Origin: Ophiothrix spiculata
Lineage: Eukaryota > Echinodermata > Ophiuroidea > Amphilepidida > Ophiotrichidae
Assembly (NCBI GenBank): GCA_000969725.1
Contig: JXSR01S048542.1
DNA length: 21,621 nucleotides
Reading direction: 5' to 3' (one strand)
Part shown: positions 1 through 7,841 of the stretch, piece by piece
How positions within the stretch are numbered: the stretch's first letter is position 1
Layout of the letters: each line of letters begins with the position of its first letter
Translations under genes and position numbers: made by a program
The notes under the pieces: model-generated
The model's input: the letters and a program-made list of their open reading frames with translations, nothing else
The model's database searches: none
Told to the model about the DNA's origin: nothing

Positions 1-98
1 AATCAAAAAAACAAATATACTACCACATACATTAAAATAAACATCCCATGGAAATAAATAACTATAGAGTTAAGCTAGTTACAAAATGTTTCAAATGG

Positions 99-461
99 GC
101 AAGTGTGGCCTAGCGGAACAGTGCAAGACCATTAACAGGACTCATAAATGGAAAGTTGTGAGTTAGACTCTAACTCACATGTTGCTAGTTGTGCTGCTAG
201 TGCCAACATGTTGCAAATCTAGGCAAATCACTTTATCACATTTGCCTCGTCGACCAAAGCGCACTGAGGGCTGTTTAGGGGGTAACATCACAACCAAAGT
301 GCCTACAGGTCTATACATTTGGTCATTGGCTGAAAGTGGCCTAGTGTAAGGTGAAGTGGCTCTGATGAATCAACAGTTAAGGTGTAATAATAATGGCCAG
401 CACTTTGTAACTACTCGAAAAGGGGCAATATAAATGCCAGTATTATTATTATTATCATCAT
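99..461 (+). repeat. tRNA-derived SINE with (ATT)n tail
   Basis: The head carries a perfect RNA polymerase III A box, TGGCCTAGCGG, at 106-116. A B-box-like segment, AGTTAGACTCT, lies at 161-171 inside a T-arm-like inverted repeat (GTGAGTTAGA/TCTAACTCAC). Seven bases precede the A box, as in a tRNA acceptor arm. The 55-bp A-to-B spacing would suit a tRNA with a long variable arm. The body runs to a 3' end with GGCAATATAAATGCCAG followed by (ATT)n at 440-458. This is the layout of SINEs whose tail is copied from a partner LINE. AAATGG occurs at 93-98 and again at 462-467, a short possible target duplication. A second A-box-like TGGCCTAGTGT lies at 337-347 without a clear B box. It is a retroposon copy and not a working tRNA gene, because no cloverleaf closes. 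Confidence 0.75.
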
Positions 462-503
462 AAATGGTATGGCTGTCACAATATACTTGCAAATAAACTT
501 AAG

Positions 504-982
504 GTCAGATTCCTCTTATCTGTTTGCGGTGCGGTTGCGGTGCGTTTTGCACTGTAATGGTACTGGTAGTTGTATAATTTAAAGCAAATGATTGAATAGA
601 ATCAGGTTGAAGCTGAGATTCAATTTTGACCGTCCGTTTTCAATGCAATTCCGCATGCGGTGCGTTTTGAATCAATATAATGGTTTTCAGCGAGAGCAAT
701 TCCTTTTATCTGGTCTGTTTGCGGTGCAGCTATCCGGAAACCCATGCGCTTACCTCGGTCCCTGGAGCGATTCATCCGTTTTGGTCATGCAGAAACTTTT
801 CAATTAGAGAAAATGATGAAATGAAAACGCATTGAAAACAGATGGACAATATTGAATCTCAGCTTTCATCCTGATACCATTCAGCTCCATTCAATCGTGT
901 GCTTTAAATTAAACCACTACCAGTAGCATTACAGTGCAAAACGCACCGCAACCGCACCGCAAACGGATAAAAGAAATCTGAC
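504..982. mobile_element. Foldback element with ~150-bp inverted arms
   Basis: The sequence starts GTCAGATTCCTCTTATCTG and ends with the complement, ...CAGATAAAAGAAATCTGAC in reverse reading. The arms, about 504-645 and 830-982, pair over their whole length with small mismatches and indels. Matching landmarks are TTTGCGGTGCGGTTGCGGTG, TTTTGCACTGTAATG, TACTGGTAGT, AATTTAAAGCA and GCTGAGATTCAAT. The middle (653-738) holds degenerate further copies of the arm end, including ATGCGGTGCGTTTTGAATCA and CCTTTTATCTGGTCTGTTTGCGGTGC. No clear target duplication is visible. It is a non-autonomous inverted-repeat element of unknown superfamily. Short ORFs inside it are arm sequence and I do not regard them as genes. 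Confidence 0.8.
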
Positions 983-995
983 TTTTACTGTCAAC

Positions 996-1100
996 ATGAC
1001 ACTATTGCTCTTTTATACCAGGCAACAATTGCATTATTATTCATGTTAAAGCAAACAACTTTATGCATTGTTGCTAGTTTCAAACAAGCAACAGTGTCAT
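996..1100. repeat. Small imperfect inverted repeat
   Basis: The left arm, 996-1033, carries TGACACTATTGCTC and GCAACAATTGCAT. It pairs with the right arm, 1063-1100, which carries ATGCATTGTTGC and GCAACAGTGTCA. The loop is about 30 bp. It begins 14 bp after the foldback at 504-982 ends, so it could be a separate small MITE or part of the same insertion history. Confidence 0.55.
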
Positions 1101-1753
1101 TGAACTTCAATGTTGCCACATTGTCAGCAAGTTTTAACACTAATCAGCTGAAAATATCGTTTAGTAGCGAGTGAAAATTTTATTAAAATCTCGCCATATT
1201 TCCACAGACAAAATCAACCACATGATCAAGAACTGCAGGTTCCCGGCAGCATACCTAAACAATGGGGCCCTGCAATCTGGATGTTTGTTTACATCACCTG
1301 AAAATTTTGTTACATCAAGTTGAGAAATGTCACCTATAATACCATGATATAATTATGTAAAGTATATCAGTCAATAACATTTTTATTTACTTTGTCAGAT
1401 TTGTAAAGGTAGAACATATCCCTAGCTACCCTACTTGACAAGATACGTATTATCATTAGACAAACAGCATTCTATCCTGAAAGGCTATTGGCATCCATAC
1501 TGAGACCTGATTTTTAAACAGGTAGTGAGTATCTTATCTTCAAAGTCAATACAATAACACCCACATAATAGTATCAAAAGCTCAATGTAGATGCCTCTAG
1601 ATGTGGAAATAATGACTTCAACATATTTACTGACCTATATAGTTAAGCGGTTCCAAATCTTGTATCAACACCATCATGGCATACTGTGATGTATAGTGAG
1701 TGAAAATCCATGTATTTTGCCAGACAGAAACCTTATCCAATATACTTCAATCA
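1101..1753. other. Unassigned noncoding stretch
   Basis: I see no gene, recognised repeat or paired structure here. The sequence is AT-rich with stops in all frames. Confidence 0.5.
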
Positions 1754-2000
1754 CAGAGGAGGTTTTCACAATATCCCACGATGCAATGCAACATTGTACA
1801 ATATACATGCAAATCCAATTCAACTCCTATACTTCTGTACAGGTTTCTGACGTTTTGGGCTATTGTGAAATGAAACACATCCCTGGAAAGATATGAATGA
1901 GTACTATTCTAAGAGCCCCTTGTCCAGAAAACTATTATTGCCTATTATATCTAAGTGTATCAGAATAATGCATTGTGGGATATTCTGAAAACCTCCTCTG
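1754..2000. repeat. Inverted repeat with ~36-bp arms
   Basis: The left arm at 1754-1791 (CAGAGGAGGTTTTCACAATA, then TCCCACGATGCAATGC) pairs with the right arm at 1966-2000 (AATGCATTGTGGGATATTCT, then GAAAACCTCCTCTG). There are only a few mismatches around a 174-bp loop. Beyond the arms the pairing weakens but short matches continue. This is the form of a short non-autonomous DNA element. I found no target duplication. Confidence 0.6.
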
Positions 2001-2355
2001 CTTCCATCACAGACAATATTTTCTCCTTGATACACCTGTCTAAACATCCTTACTCCAAAAAAACTTGTACTTACCAAGCTTGGAATTATGTGCTTTGTAC
2101 AGGGTTACAAATCTTGTAGCTCTTAATACTCTGGCAAATAAACATGGTGCTGGCATGTCAGCTGTGATTTCTGAAAGCTTTCTTTCAAAGAATTATGATT
2201 TACAAAGAGGTTACCTATTTCTTGACTTTTGGCACACATATGAAGATACAAAACACCATAATAAGCGCAACATACTTTTGGTTTTTGGTATAGAGAATAA
2301 GACTATAATTTCAGTACACTGAAAAAACAAGCTATTTTAGGGTGATATTGCTCAA
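2001..2355. other. Unassigned stretch with a doubtful minus-strand exon-like segment
   Basis: Nothing here is firmly identifiable. On the minus strand, 2075-2170 (96 bp) is bordered by TTTCAG and by a strong donor, GTAAGTAC. It is open in one frame (ITADMPAPCLFARVLRATRF, then further). The acceptor lacks a good pyrimidine tract and the peptide is unfamiliar, so I do not call it a gene. Confidence 0.3.
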
Positions 2356-2796
2356 TGTTTATAAAGTATATGTAAGGTACCTTAAAGTCGGCATAGTAAA
2401 TTATGAGATACGGGCCATTGAAGCTGATCATAGTCAAAAATCACGTCCAAGTTCAAATTTATAATTTCATCAGAAATGTTACCTTTGAAGTGTATTCTAT
2501 CATATTAATCAAGTTCCAACATCCAAAACATGAGACAAATGTTTTATAAACAAAGATACAAATCCTTTCTCCATTTAAGTTTTACCAGTACCGAAACATT
2601 AAACTTTATTTTCTCAGAACTATAGTTTCCTGAATCAGCCCGATGCCTTTTACCAATTTGGATGTAACTTTGAAATCAAACATCCAATAACCAATAGCAA
2701 GGTGTCATTTTAAAGCTTAAAACATATTCTTTCAGATGAGACAAAAACATTTCATTTTGGGATCTTTTAAGGTACCTTTCGATATGGTGGGTCACA
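2356..2796 (-). mobile_element. MITE copy, reverse orientation (pair with 3750-4194)
   Basis: This is the reverse complement of the element at 3750-4194. In the 82-bp segment I aligned base by base (2630-2711 against 3839-3920) only four positions differ. Its right end, 2765-2796, reads TTTTAAGGTACCTTTCGATA followed by TGGTGGGTCACA and is followed by TA. Its left end, around 2356-2385, keeps TAAGGTACCTTAAAGTCGGC but its outermost 17 bases have drifted. The internal ORFs are not gene-like. Superfamily unknown; the TA flank hints at a Tc1/mariner-type insertion. Confidence 0.75.
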
Positions 2797-2819
2797 TATC
2801 CTTATCAACAGTTTACCAG

Positions 2820-2874
2820 ATGTTGGGCAAAGCAATTTGTGTGTTCAACATCCACCATGTTCTTTGCCCAACAT
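2820..2874. repeat. Perfect 13-bp inverted repeat
   Basis: ATGTTGGGCAAAG at 2820-2832 is exactly complementary to CTTTGCCCAACAT at 2862-2874, with a 29-base loop. It lies between the end of the MITE at 2796 and the cruciform at 2893-2989 and may be the remnant of another small insertion. Confidence 0.6.
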
Positions 2875-2892
2875 TGGGTAGGAATATTATAA

Positions 2893-2989
2893 GTTACCCC
2901 CTGCTTGTTCACAAAATATTGGCAAATATCTAGGGTCTGAACAGACCCTAGATATTTCCCGTATTACTTGAGAACAAGCAGAGGGCAAC
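2893..2989. repeat. Near-perfect palindrome with 47-bp arms and 2-bp centre
   Basis: AAATATCTAGGGTCTG (2924-2939) and CAGACCCTAGATATTT (2942-2957) pair without error around a two-base centre AA. The pairing continues outward with gaps: GTTACCCCCTGCTTGTTC at 2893-2910 matches GAACAAGCAGAGGGCAAC at 2972-2989. The right half is the terminus of the element at 2933-3404. The left half is an inverted second copy of the same terminus. Such a sequence can extrude as a cruciform and is hard to clone or assemble. Confidence 0.75.
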
Positions 2990-3404
2990 GATTTTATCCT
3001 TTAAAGTGTACATGAATTCTGTAATCCTGTTGGTAAACTTACCATCAAAAACAAAGTTTTAATCATAAAAGCTTTATATAAACAAAGCCCAGAGTCACAG
3101 CCATGCCGTGCGCTTGGTTGGGTGTTCGCGTATTGATCTAGGCATGTACCCTTGAGTCACGCCCAATGTGTAAACGCAGCATTCCATATGCGATACACTC
3201 TTACGAGCAATATAGTGTATGTGTACGAGTCACAGAATACATTCAGGGTTTAGTGGCTTATTTGTATTTCTGAAAATCATGAATACAAGTTTTGTTTAAA
3301 AATCTTGACCAATGAGATTACAGAATTCATGCACACAAAAGGACAATATTAGTTACCCCTGTTTGGGTGACAGCGACACTGAAAATTAGGGTCTTTTGAC
3401 CCTT
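2933..3404. mobile_element. MITE with ~110-bp terminal inverted repeats ending in GGGTC...GACCC hairpins
   Basis: Each end is itself a hairpin: GGGTCTGAACAGACCC at 2933-2948 and GGGTCTTTTGACCC at 3389-3402. Inward from both ends the same order of blocks occurs in inverted orientation: the hairpin, AGGGCAAC/GGGGTAAC, TATCCTTT/TTGTCCTTT, CATGAATTCTGTAAT (identical in both arms, near 3012 and 3324), then GTTGGT/ATTGGTC. The centre holds an additional inverted pair, ATACACT/AGTGTAT (about 3194-3220). It has no coding capacity and the superfamily is unknown. It sits between the two oppositely oriented copies of another MITE. Confidence 0.7.
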
Positions 3405-3747
3405 ATATACACGTCGCCTCCAGAATGGGTCTGCCGAATTCTCAGTCAAATTACCATTCTGTTGCCAGAGTATGAATGGAATGTAAGGTGAATGGTTATA
3501 TTTTGTAGAAACAACAAAGAAAATGAATCAATCTTGACATTTATTAACAAGTATGGTTGTGAATGACTGCTCTTGCCTCGACTTGACTTTCAAGATATTG
3601 AACAAATAATTATGCACCTTTATTTCACTGGAGGTGGAGCTATGTCATACTAACAAACTTAGCTATACCTTGTAAGCTCAGACAACTCTAACTTCAGGAT
3701 GTGGTGCATTATGTTGATAAAAATGCAGTTATAAATATTCAAATTAA
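3405..3747. other. Unassigned noncoding stretch
   Basis: This spacer lies between two inverted-repeat elements. I see no ORF worth reporting, no repeat and no RNA-like structure. Confidence 0.5.
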
Positions 3748-3749
3748 TA

Positions 3750-4194
3750 TGTGCCCCATCATATCGAAAGCTACCTTAAGGGTCTAAAAATGAAAATTGA
3801 TTTTATGGTCTCATCTAAAAGATTACATTTTAAGCTTTAAAATGACACCTTGCTTTTGGTTATTGGATGTTCGATTGCAAAGTTACATCCAAATTTGTAA
3901 AAGGCATCGGGCTGATTCAGAAAAGTATAGTTCTGATAAAATTGAGTTTAAAGTTTCTGTATTGGTAAAACTTGAATGGAGAAAGGATTTCTATCTCGTT
4001 TTTTAAAACATTCGTCTTATGATTTGGATGTTGGAACCTGATGAAGATGATAGAATAAACTTCAGAGGTAATGTTTCTGATGAAATTAGAAATTTGACCT
4101 CAGACGTGATTTTTGACTATGCTCAGCTTTAATGGCCCGTATCTTGTAATTTACTATGCCGACCTTAAGGTACCTTTAGATATGACAGGGCACA
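3750..4194 (+). mobile_element. MITE copy, forward orientation, TA-flanked
   Basis: The element starts TGTGCCCCATCATATCGAAA and continues AGCTACCTTAAGG. It ends with the reverse complement of TGTGCCCTGTCATATCTAAA followed by GGTACCTTAAGG, giving about 33-bp terminal inverted repeats. It is flanked by TA at 3748-3749 and 4195-4196, compatible with a TA target duplication. The subterminal AAGGTACCTT is itself a 10-bp palindrome. It is a few per cent diverged from the reverse copy at 2356-2796 where I compared them. It is non-coding: the ORF at 3797-4006 has no counterpart intact in the other copy. Confidence 0.8.
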
Positions 4195-4302
4195 TATATG
4201 TATAGTGAATTTTCATTAGCACAATGTAAAATGCTGTCATCAATTTCAAAATGCATGATGAAAAAATGCTTAAAAAGTGTACAATTTCACATATTCAATG
4301 TA

Positions 4303-4589
4303 CAGGGTGTCCCATAAAAACCCTTACAATCTTTGCGGGAGCAGATTAATGAAAATACTCATTAGAACATGATTCAAAGGGAACTTACAAAATCGTGAAA
4401 TTGGACCAGAATATTTTACATCCTAATATTTGACAAAGTATAACTTTAGTTGTACACTACCAATTGAAATGAAACAAACGGTATCTAAAAGATCAATTCA
4501 TGGGCTATGAAATGCACTCTTTACATACTTTCTGACTATCCGTTAAAAAATTACACGCACAGATTGTAAGGTTTTTCTGGGACACCCTG
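4303..4589. mobile_element. TA-flanked MITE with CAGGGTGTCCCA ends
   Basis: The left end CAGGGTGTCCCATAAAAACC, followed by CTTACAATCT, pairs with the right end read in reverse, CAGGGTGTCCCAGAAAAACC then TTACAATCT. This gives terminal inverted repeats of about 30 bp with one substitution and one indel. TA occurs immediately outside both ends (4301-4302, 4590-4591). At 287 bp with no ORF, it is a non-autonomous element. TA duplication and CAGGGTG-type ends fit the Tc1/mariner superfamily. The element at 14602-15494 has related ends (CAGGGTGTATCAAAAA). Confidence 0.85.
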
Positions 4590-4639
4590 TATAACGACCA
4601 CAATGTGATCCTATAATCAAATTGAAACCATTTTTTCAA

Positions 4640-5075
4640 CAGAGTGATGCTAGTGGTAAAGATGTTAACACTGTACCTAAAAACACTCTTTTTATTGTCA
4701 GCATTGATATCACTGCAACCCTCACTTACAATATTTCATACATAAGATCATTCAACACAAACTCCAGTTGGGTCTTGTAATTTTATTCTTAAACTGATTG
4801 AAAGCTAAGCTTATCTCCAACATGTACAACGTGTGAATATACTTTTATCCTTTTGCCCACCCTTGCAAACAGGTCTAGATATGCCACTGTTTCATATAAA
4901 TGATCGTCGACACAAAACTCCAGTAAAGACTTGCAATTTTATTCTTCAACTGACTGATGATAACAAAGCCCATCTTCAACATGTACAATGTATCACTGGA
5001 ACTAAGTGCATGTTTTTATCAAATTTGAGACAATCAATTGCTAACATATATATATATATTTCTGGCATGAAAACA
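4640..5075 (+). pseudogene. Decayed, internally duplicated Penelope-like reverse transcriptase fragment
   Basis: Plus-strand translation gives KNTLFIVSIDITATLTYNIS (about 4678-4738), resembling the conserved ILVT-DV-SLYTNIP strand of Penelope-like reverse transcriptases. Further on come TGLDMPLFHINDRRHKTP (about 4871-4924), NFILQL, LQHVQCITGTK and SIANIYI (to about 5060). These match in order the family blocks GL...FL..R, FILQLIE, YLQ..GTAMGTK and YANIYM. A segment is present twice, 4734-4838 and 4890-4995, 156 bp apart. The first copy reads FHT*DHSTQTPVGSCNFILKLIES*AYLQHV in pieces, with stops. There are internal stops and frame changes, no endonuclease domain and no termini. The catalytic Asp pair of the later motif is not visible. 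Identification is by motif pattern from memory; a search would confirm it. Confidence 0.5.
4734..4995 (+). repeat. Two-copy direct repeat, 156-bp spacing
   Basis: TTTCATACATAAGATC...ACTCCAGTTGGGTCTTG...AATTTTATTCTTAAACTGA...CAACATGTACAACGTGT at 4734-4838 recurs in the same order at 4890-4995, with CTCCAGTAAAGACTTGC, AATTTTATTCTTCAACTGAC and CAACATGTACAATGTAT. The two copies are clearly diverged, so this is not a recent duplication. Both encode the same stretch of the Penelope-like fragment. Confidence 0.65.
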
Positions 5076-5237
5076 CACATTCACAAAAAATGATGCTGAA
5101 AGAGCAAAAAAGGCTAAAGTTACACAAAATTGTGAATTTTTGAAAAGAAATATAACTTAAACTTGTGGAATTTTTGATTTAAAAAAAGCTGGAATTCACG
5201 TTTAAACCTGAATCAAATAAGATATAAAGTGCTTTCC

Positions 5238-5706
5238 ATCATGCATTGTTTCCTCTGGCAAAATAAAAACTTAAAAACTTCCCCAGGGGGCACTGACCTA
5301 GAAAGTTGACACGTGTATGTGCGACCCTCAAGACCCCCTTTTCGCGCCTTTTCTGCCGCTCCCTAGACCCCCACTTCAAGCACAAGCCTTATTTTCAAAA
5401 ATGTTCAGATCCCTAGCCTCCTTTTTGAAATTGAGTTCCCAAGATCCCCGTTTTAAGCAAAATTACTAAAAATTTTGCTTCCAGAGCCCAAATTTTGCCT
5501 AAAAAAATAGTTCTGAAGAGTAATTTTTTGGTCCCTTCAGTTCTCTAGACCCCCTTTTCAGAGTCAATCTTCCGTTCCCTAGACTAGGGTTTCAGATATC
5601 GGGGCCGCACACCCCTACCAAAACCAAAGATGGGTGCCCCCCCCCCCCCCCCCCCCGGGAAAACTTCCTATGAAAACAATCCTATCGGAAGAAATGCATG
5701 ATGGGA
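5238..5706. mobile_element. Foldback element bordered by poly-C/poly-G tracts
   Basis: The outer arms CATCATGCATTGTTTCC (5238-5254) and GGAAGAAATGCATGATGG (5688-5705) are complementary with slight mismatch. Inside them lie CTTCCCCAGGGGGCACTGAC (from 5278) and, inverted, GGGTGCC, a run of 20 C at 5637-5656, then GGGAAAACTTCC. AAAACTT borders both sides (about 5273-5279 and 5660-5666) and could be a target duplication of the inner unit. The interior repeats a loose C-rich phrase, CCCTAGAC or CTAGACCCCC. The order CCC(A)G(n)GCAC is shared with the element at 20199-20536. No ORF; superfamily unknown. Confidence 0.6.
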
Positions 5707-6110
5707 TGTAATGTCTTTTTAGATCCAGAACATTCTCATGCCTGATTTTTACATAGTTTCATTTCATCACATATTTTGAAATAGATAAGTTATATAAGGT
5801 TATACTAATCATCAAATATGTAAATGGTACTTAGTTAGAAGTGAACACAAGACTAACTTTTTACACTCCTGAGTCAAGACTTCATTAAATATATCATGTA
5901 TTTTTTAAATTCTAATTTCACGTCAGATGATGAGAAAATTTAAGAAAATCCTTTGAAAGCACAGAAAATGTGTTGATAACAAGTGACAGAATTTCATCTA
6001 GCTGCCAGACATTCTTTGTAAAAGATGCAGTACAATAATCGAGTATTTGTATCCTCTAGGGTAGTGATATTTGCATTATATGGAGACCTTCATTTGTCTG
6101 CTTTTAAAGG
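5707..6110. other. Unassigned noncoding stretch
   Basis: AT-rich sequence without a recognisable gene, repeat or terminal motif. Confidence 0.5.
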
Positions 6111-6118
6111 GGCATATG

Positions 6119-6524
6119 CAAGGAATTTTTATTGGGGAAACGGTATTCTACGCCATCTGTGTCGCTCATGGAGCAGAGTTATTGTACCTCCGGATATATT
6201 CCGAATTTGGCCGGATATCCAGGCGATTACATAAATCTTCACTTGACGCATATGCAACGTGTGCATTTTGTTTCACGCGCAAACTGTATCTGCATTTCAA
6301 GTAGCATGAATTGCGACTTGCTCTGATTTAAGTACGCCAATTTTCCCACTAATTTGTTGCGAAGACTCTTAAAGTGTGGCACGCGGAGCCGTAAAATGCC
6401 AGAGGTACAATTAACTCGCCCTCCATGACCGACAATCCAAGATGGCTGCCGTCCCATAGGATATTTTTTACGGCAATGAAATCAAAATGGCGGCGAGTAC
6501 CAGTTCCCCAATAAAAATTCCTTG
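6119..6524. mobile_element. hAT-like non-autonomous element with 8-bp target duplication
   Basis: The ends CAAGGAATTTTTATTGGGGA and its complement TCCCCAATAAAAATTCCTTG are perfect inverted repeats over at least 21 bp. The 8 bp outside are GGCATATG (6111-6118) and GGCAAATG (6525-6532), one mismatch apart. That length is usual for hAT insertions. Further in, TCATGGAGCAGAGTTATTGT with ACCTCCGG at about 6167-6194 has an inverted partner at about 6399-6426. The arms are therefore longer and interrupted. It is more GC-rich than its surroundings. Three overlapping short ORFs inside are frame shadows with no family resemblance. Confidence 0.8.
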
Positions 6525-6532
6525 GGCAAATG

Positions 6533-7525
6533 AGATATATAGCAGGGTTGGGCTGGCTTAGGCTATTCATAACATTTGGCAAGTTGTTATGTTAAGACTT
6601 TTGTCAACATCTTTGATTGCATTGAGATGGTAACACATTTGTGATGCGCTACATCAAAAGGTACACGTTAGGTCTAAAAAAAATCAAAATTGCCATGGGA
6701 AATTATGGGAATACGCTGATATTTCTTGTGCAGATTAGTTGTATTTGGTCCAAAAGTGACGGTCCCCATATACATTTTTAGCTAAACTGGATCTGACTTG
6801 GTCACAAAAACAATTTAATTTTTCCACATTTAGAGTGTATTTTTCAGAAAACAAGTTAATTCGTTGAAAATATTTACTTCAAGGACCTCATTTTTTTTAC
6901 AATATCTAAAAATCGACCTCCCGATCATTTTTCACTCATTTTCTACTTCAGACGGCCGTAGCTCAGAATTGTGTTTACCAACAACTTCTACCTTAATGCT
7001 TCACATTTATGTATTGGCTCTACTATAACTTAAGGATTTTGAACCACCTGTATGTTTGAGTGTCTGAAAGAGGGCACCGAATGGGACAAAGATGTTGCCA
7101 AGCGAAATATAGTGATTGCTTTCCTATTTGATGATCAGTTCGTAGTATTTGTCTTTATAGCCGGGATGCAAGTGGATGAATACAAACATTTCAGAAATTG
7201 CACAATAGAGGATACTGATAACTCTCTACATACAGATTTTTTCACAAACAGTGCATTACATGAAAATGACAGAATTCCGTAAAACTTCGCAAAAAAATTA
7301 TACATTGCTGTTAACAGGAGTGTGAGTGGCCACAAACAAAAAAAATCTATGAAAGTTCAACACTTTTGTACAGTGAGGATGCAGGAAAAAGTATAATTCA
7401 AATATAAAAGCCAAATTCAGATAAAATCCAGTTCCGTTCTATAAACATACTGTGTGATGGTTTCTGAAGTGGCATAGTGATTGCTCATATACTTTGCATC
7501 ATGCGAACTGTATCCAGGCTGTCTC
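6533..7525. other. Unassigned stretch, one unexplained ORF
   Basis: There is no repeat I can identify. On the plus strand 7052-7282 is open for 76 codons. It reads fairly protein-like in the middle (KDVAKRNIVIAFLFDDQFVV, then FVFIAGMQVDEYKHFRN). It has no recognised family, no flanking splice signals I would trust and no partner exon. It may be chance or an old transposon fragment. Confidence 0.35.
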
Positions 7526-7674
7526 TTATAGTTGTTAGATTTAATTCGTGAACGCGTGTTTATAGCAAATACGCAGTGGTCCCTGACGCGAGCGTATATT
7601 TTCAAGGTTGTTTAGTTCGCGTGTACGCACAAGGCTCTGAGTACGCGTTCACAAATTAAATCCAACAATAATAA
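7526..7674. mobile_element. Short MITE with 32-bp inverted ends
   Basis: The left end TTATAGTTGTTAGATTTAAT, continuing TCGTGAACGCGT (7526-7557), pairs with the right end at 7643-7674. The match is 28 of 32 positions. The 85-bp centre is rich in CpG and CGCG words (ACGCGAGCG, TTCGCGTGTACGC), unlike the surrounding AT-rich DNA. No target duplication is clear. Confidence 0.65.
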
Positions 7675-7835
7675 GTTACTCCATCCTCCACCTTGGAAAC
7701 TTGAATAATGACAAGTACAAATATCGCAGAAATGGATACATCCAAAATAGTATCAGGTTAAATTCCTCTTGGGATTTTATCCATGAATATGAGACATTAC
7801 TTTGTATTGTAGGGTATAATGATATTCATTCTCTT

Positions 7836-7841
7836 TTTATT
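7836..7841 (-). promoter_or_regulatory. Candidate poly(A) signal for the minus-strand gene
   Basis: TTTATT here reads AATAAA on the minus strand, about 690 bases beyond the stop codon at 8527-8529. It is the first canonical hexamer I noticed downstream. No strong GU-rich element follows it, so the true cleavage site is uncertain. Confidence 0.25.

Noticed and set aside
99..175. A tRNA gene at the left edge
   Set aside because: The A box is perfect but the B box is degraded, no acceptor stem closes, and the sequence continues into a SINE body with an (ATT)n tail.
592..807. Plus-strand ORF of 71 codons
   Set aside because: It lies inside the foldback element and translates arm and module repeats.
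2356..3404. CRISPR-like array of repeats
   Set aside because: The repeats are inverted terminal sequences of MITEs and not regularly spaced direct repeats.
3797..4006. Plus-strand ORF of 69 codons in a MITE
   Set aside because: The sister copy at 2356-2796 does not keep the frame, and the element has no room for a transposase.
6025..6582. Five overlapping ORFs on both strands
   Set aside because: All fall mostly in the hAT-like element. They are shadows of GC-richer non-coding sequence without family resemblance.
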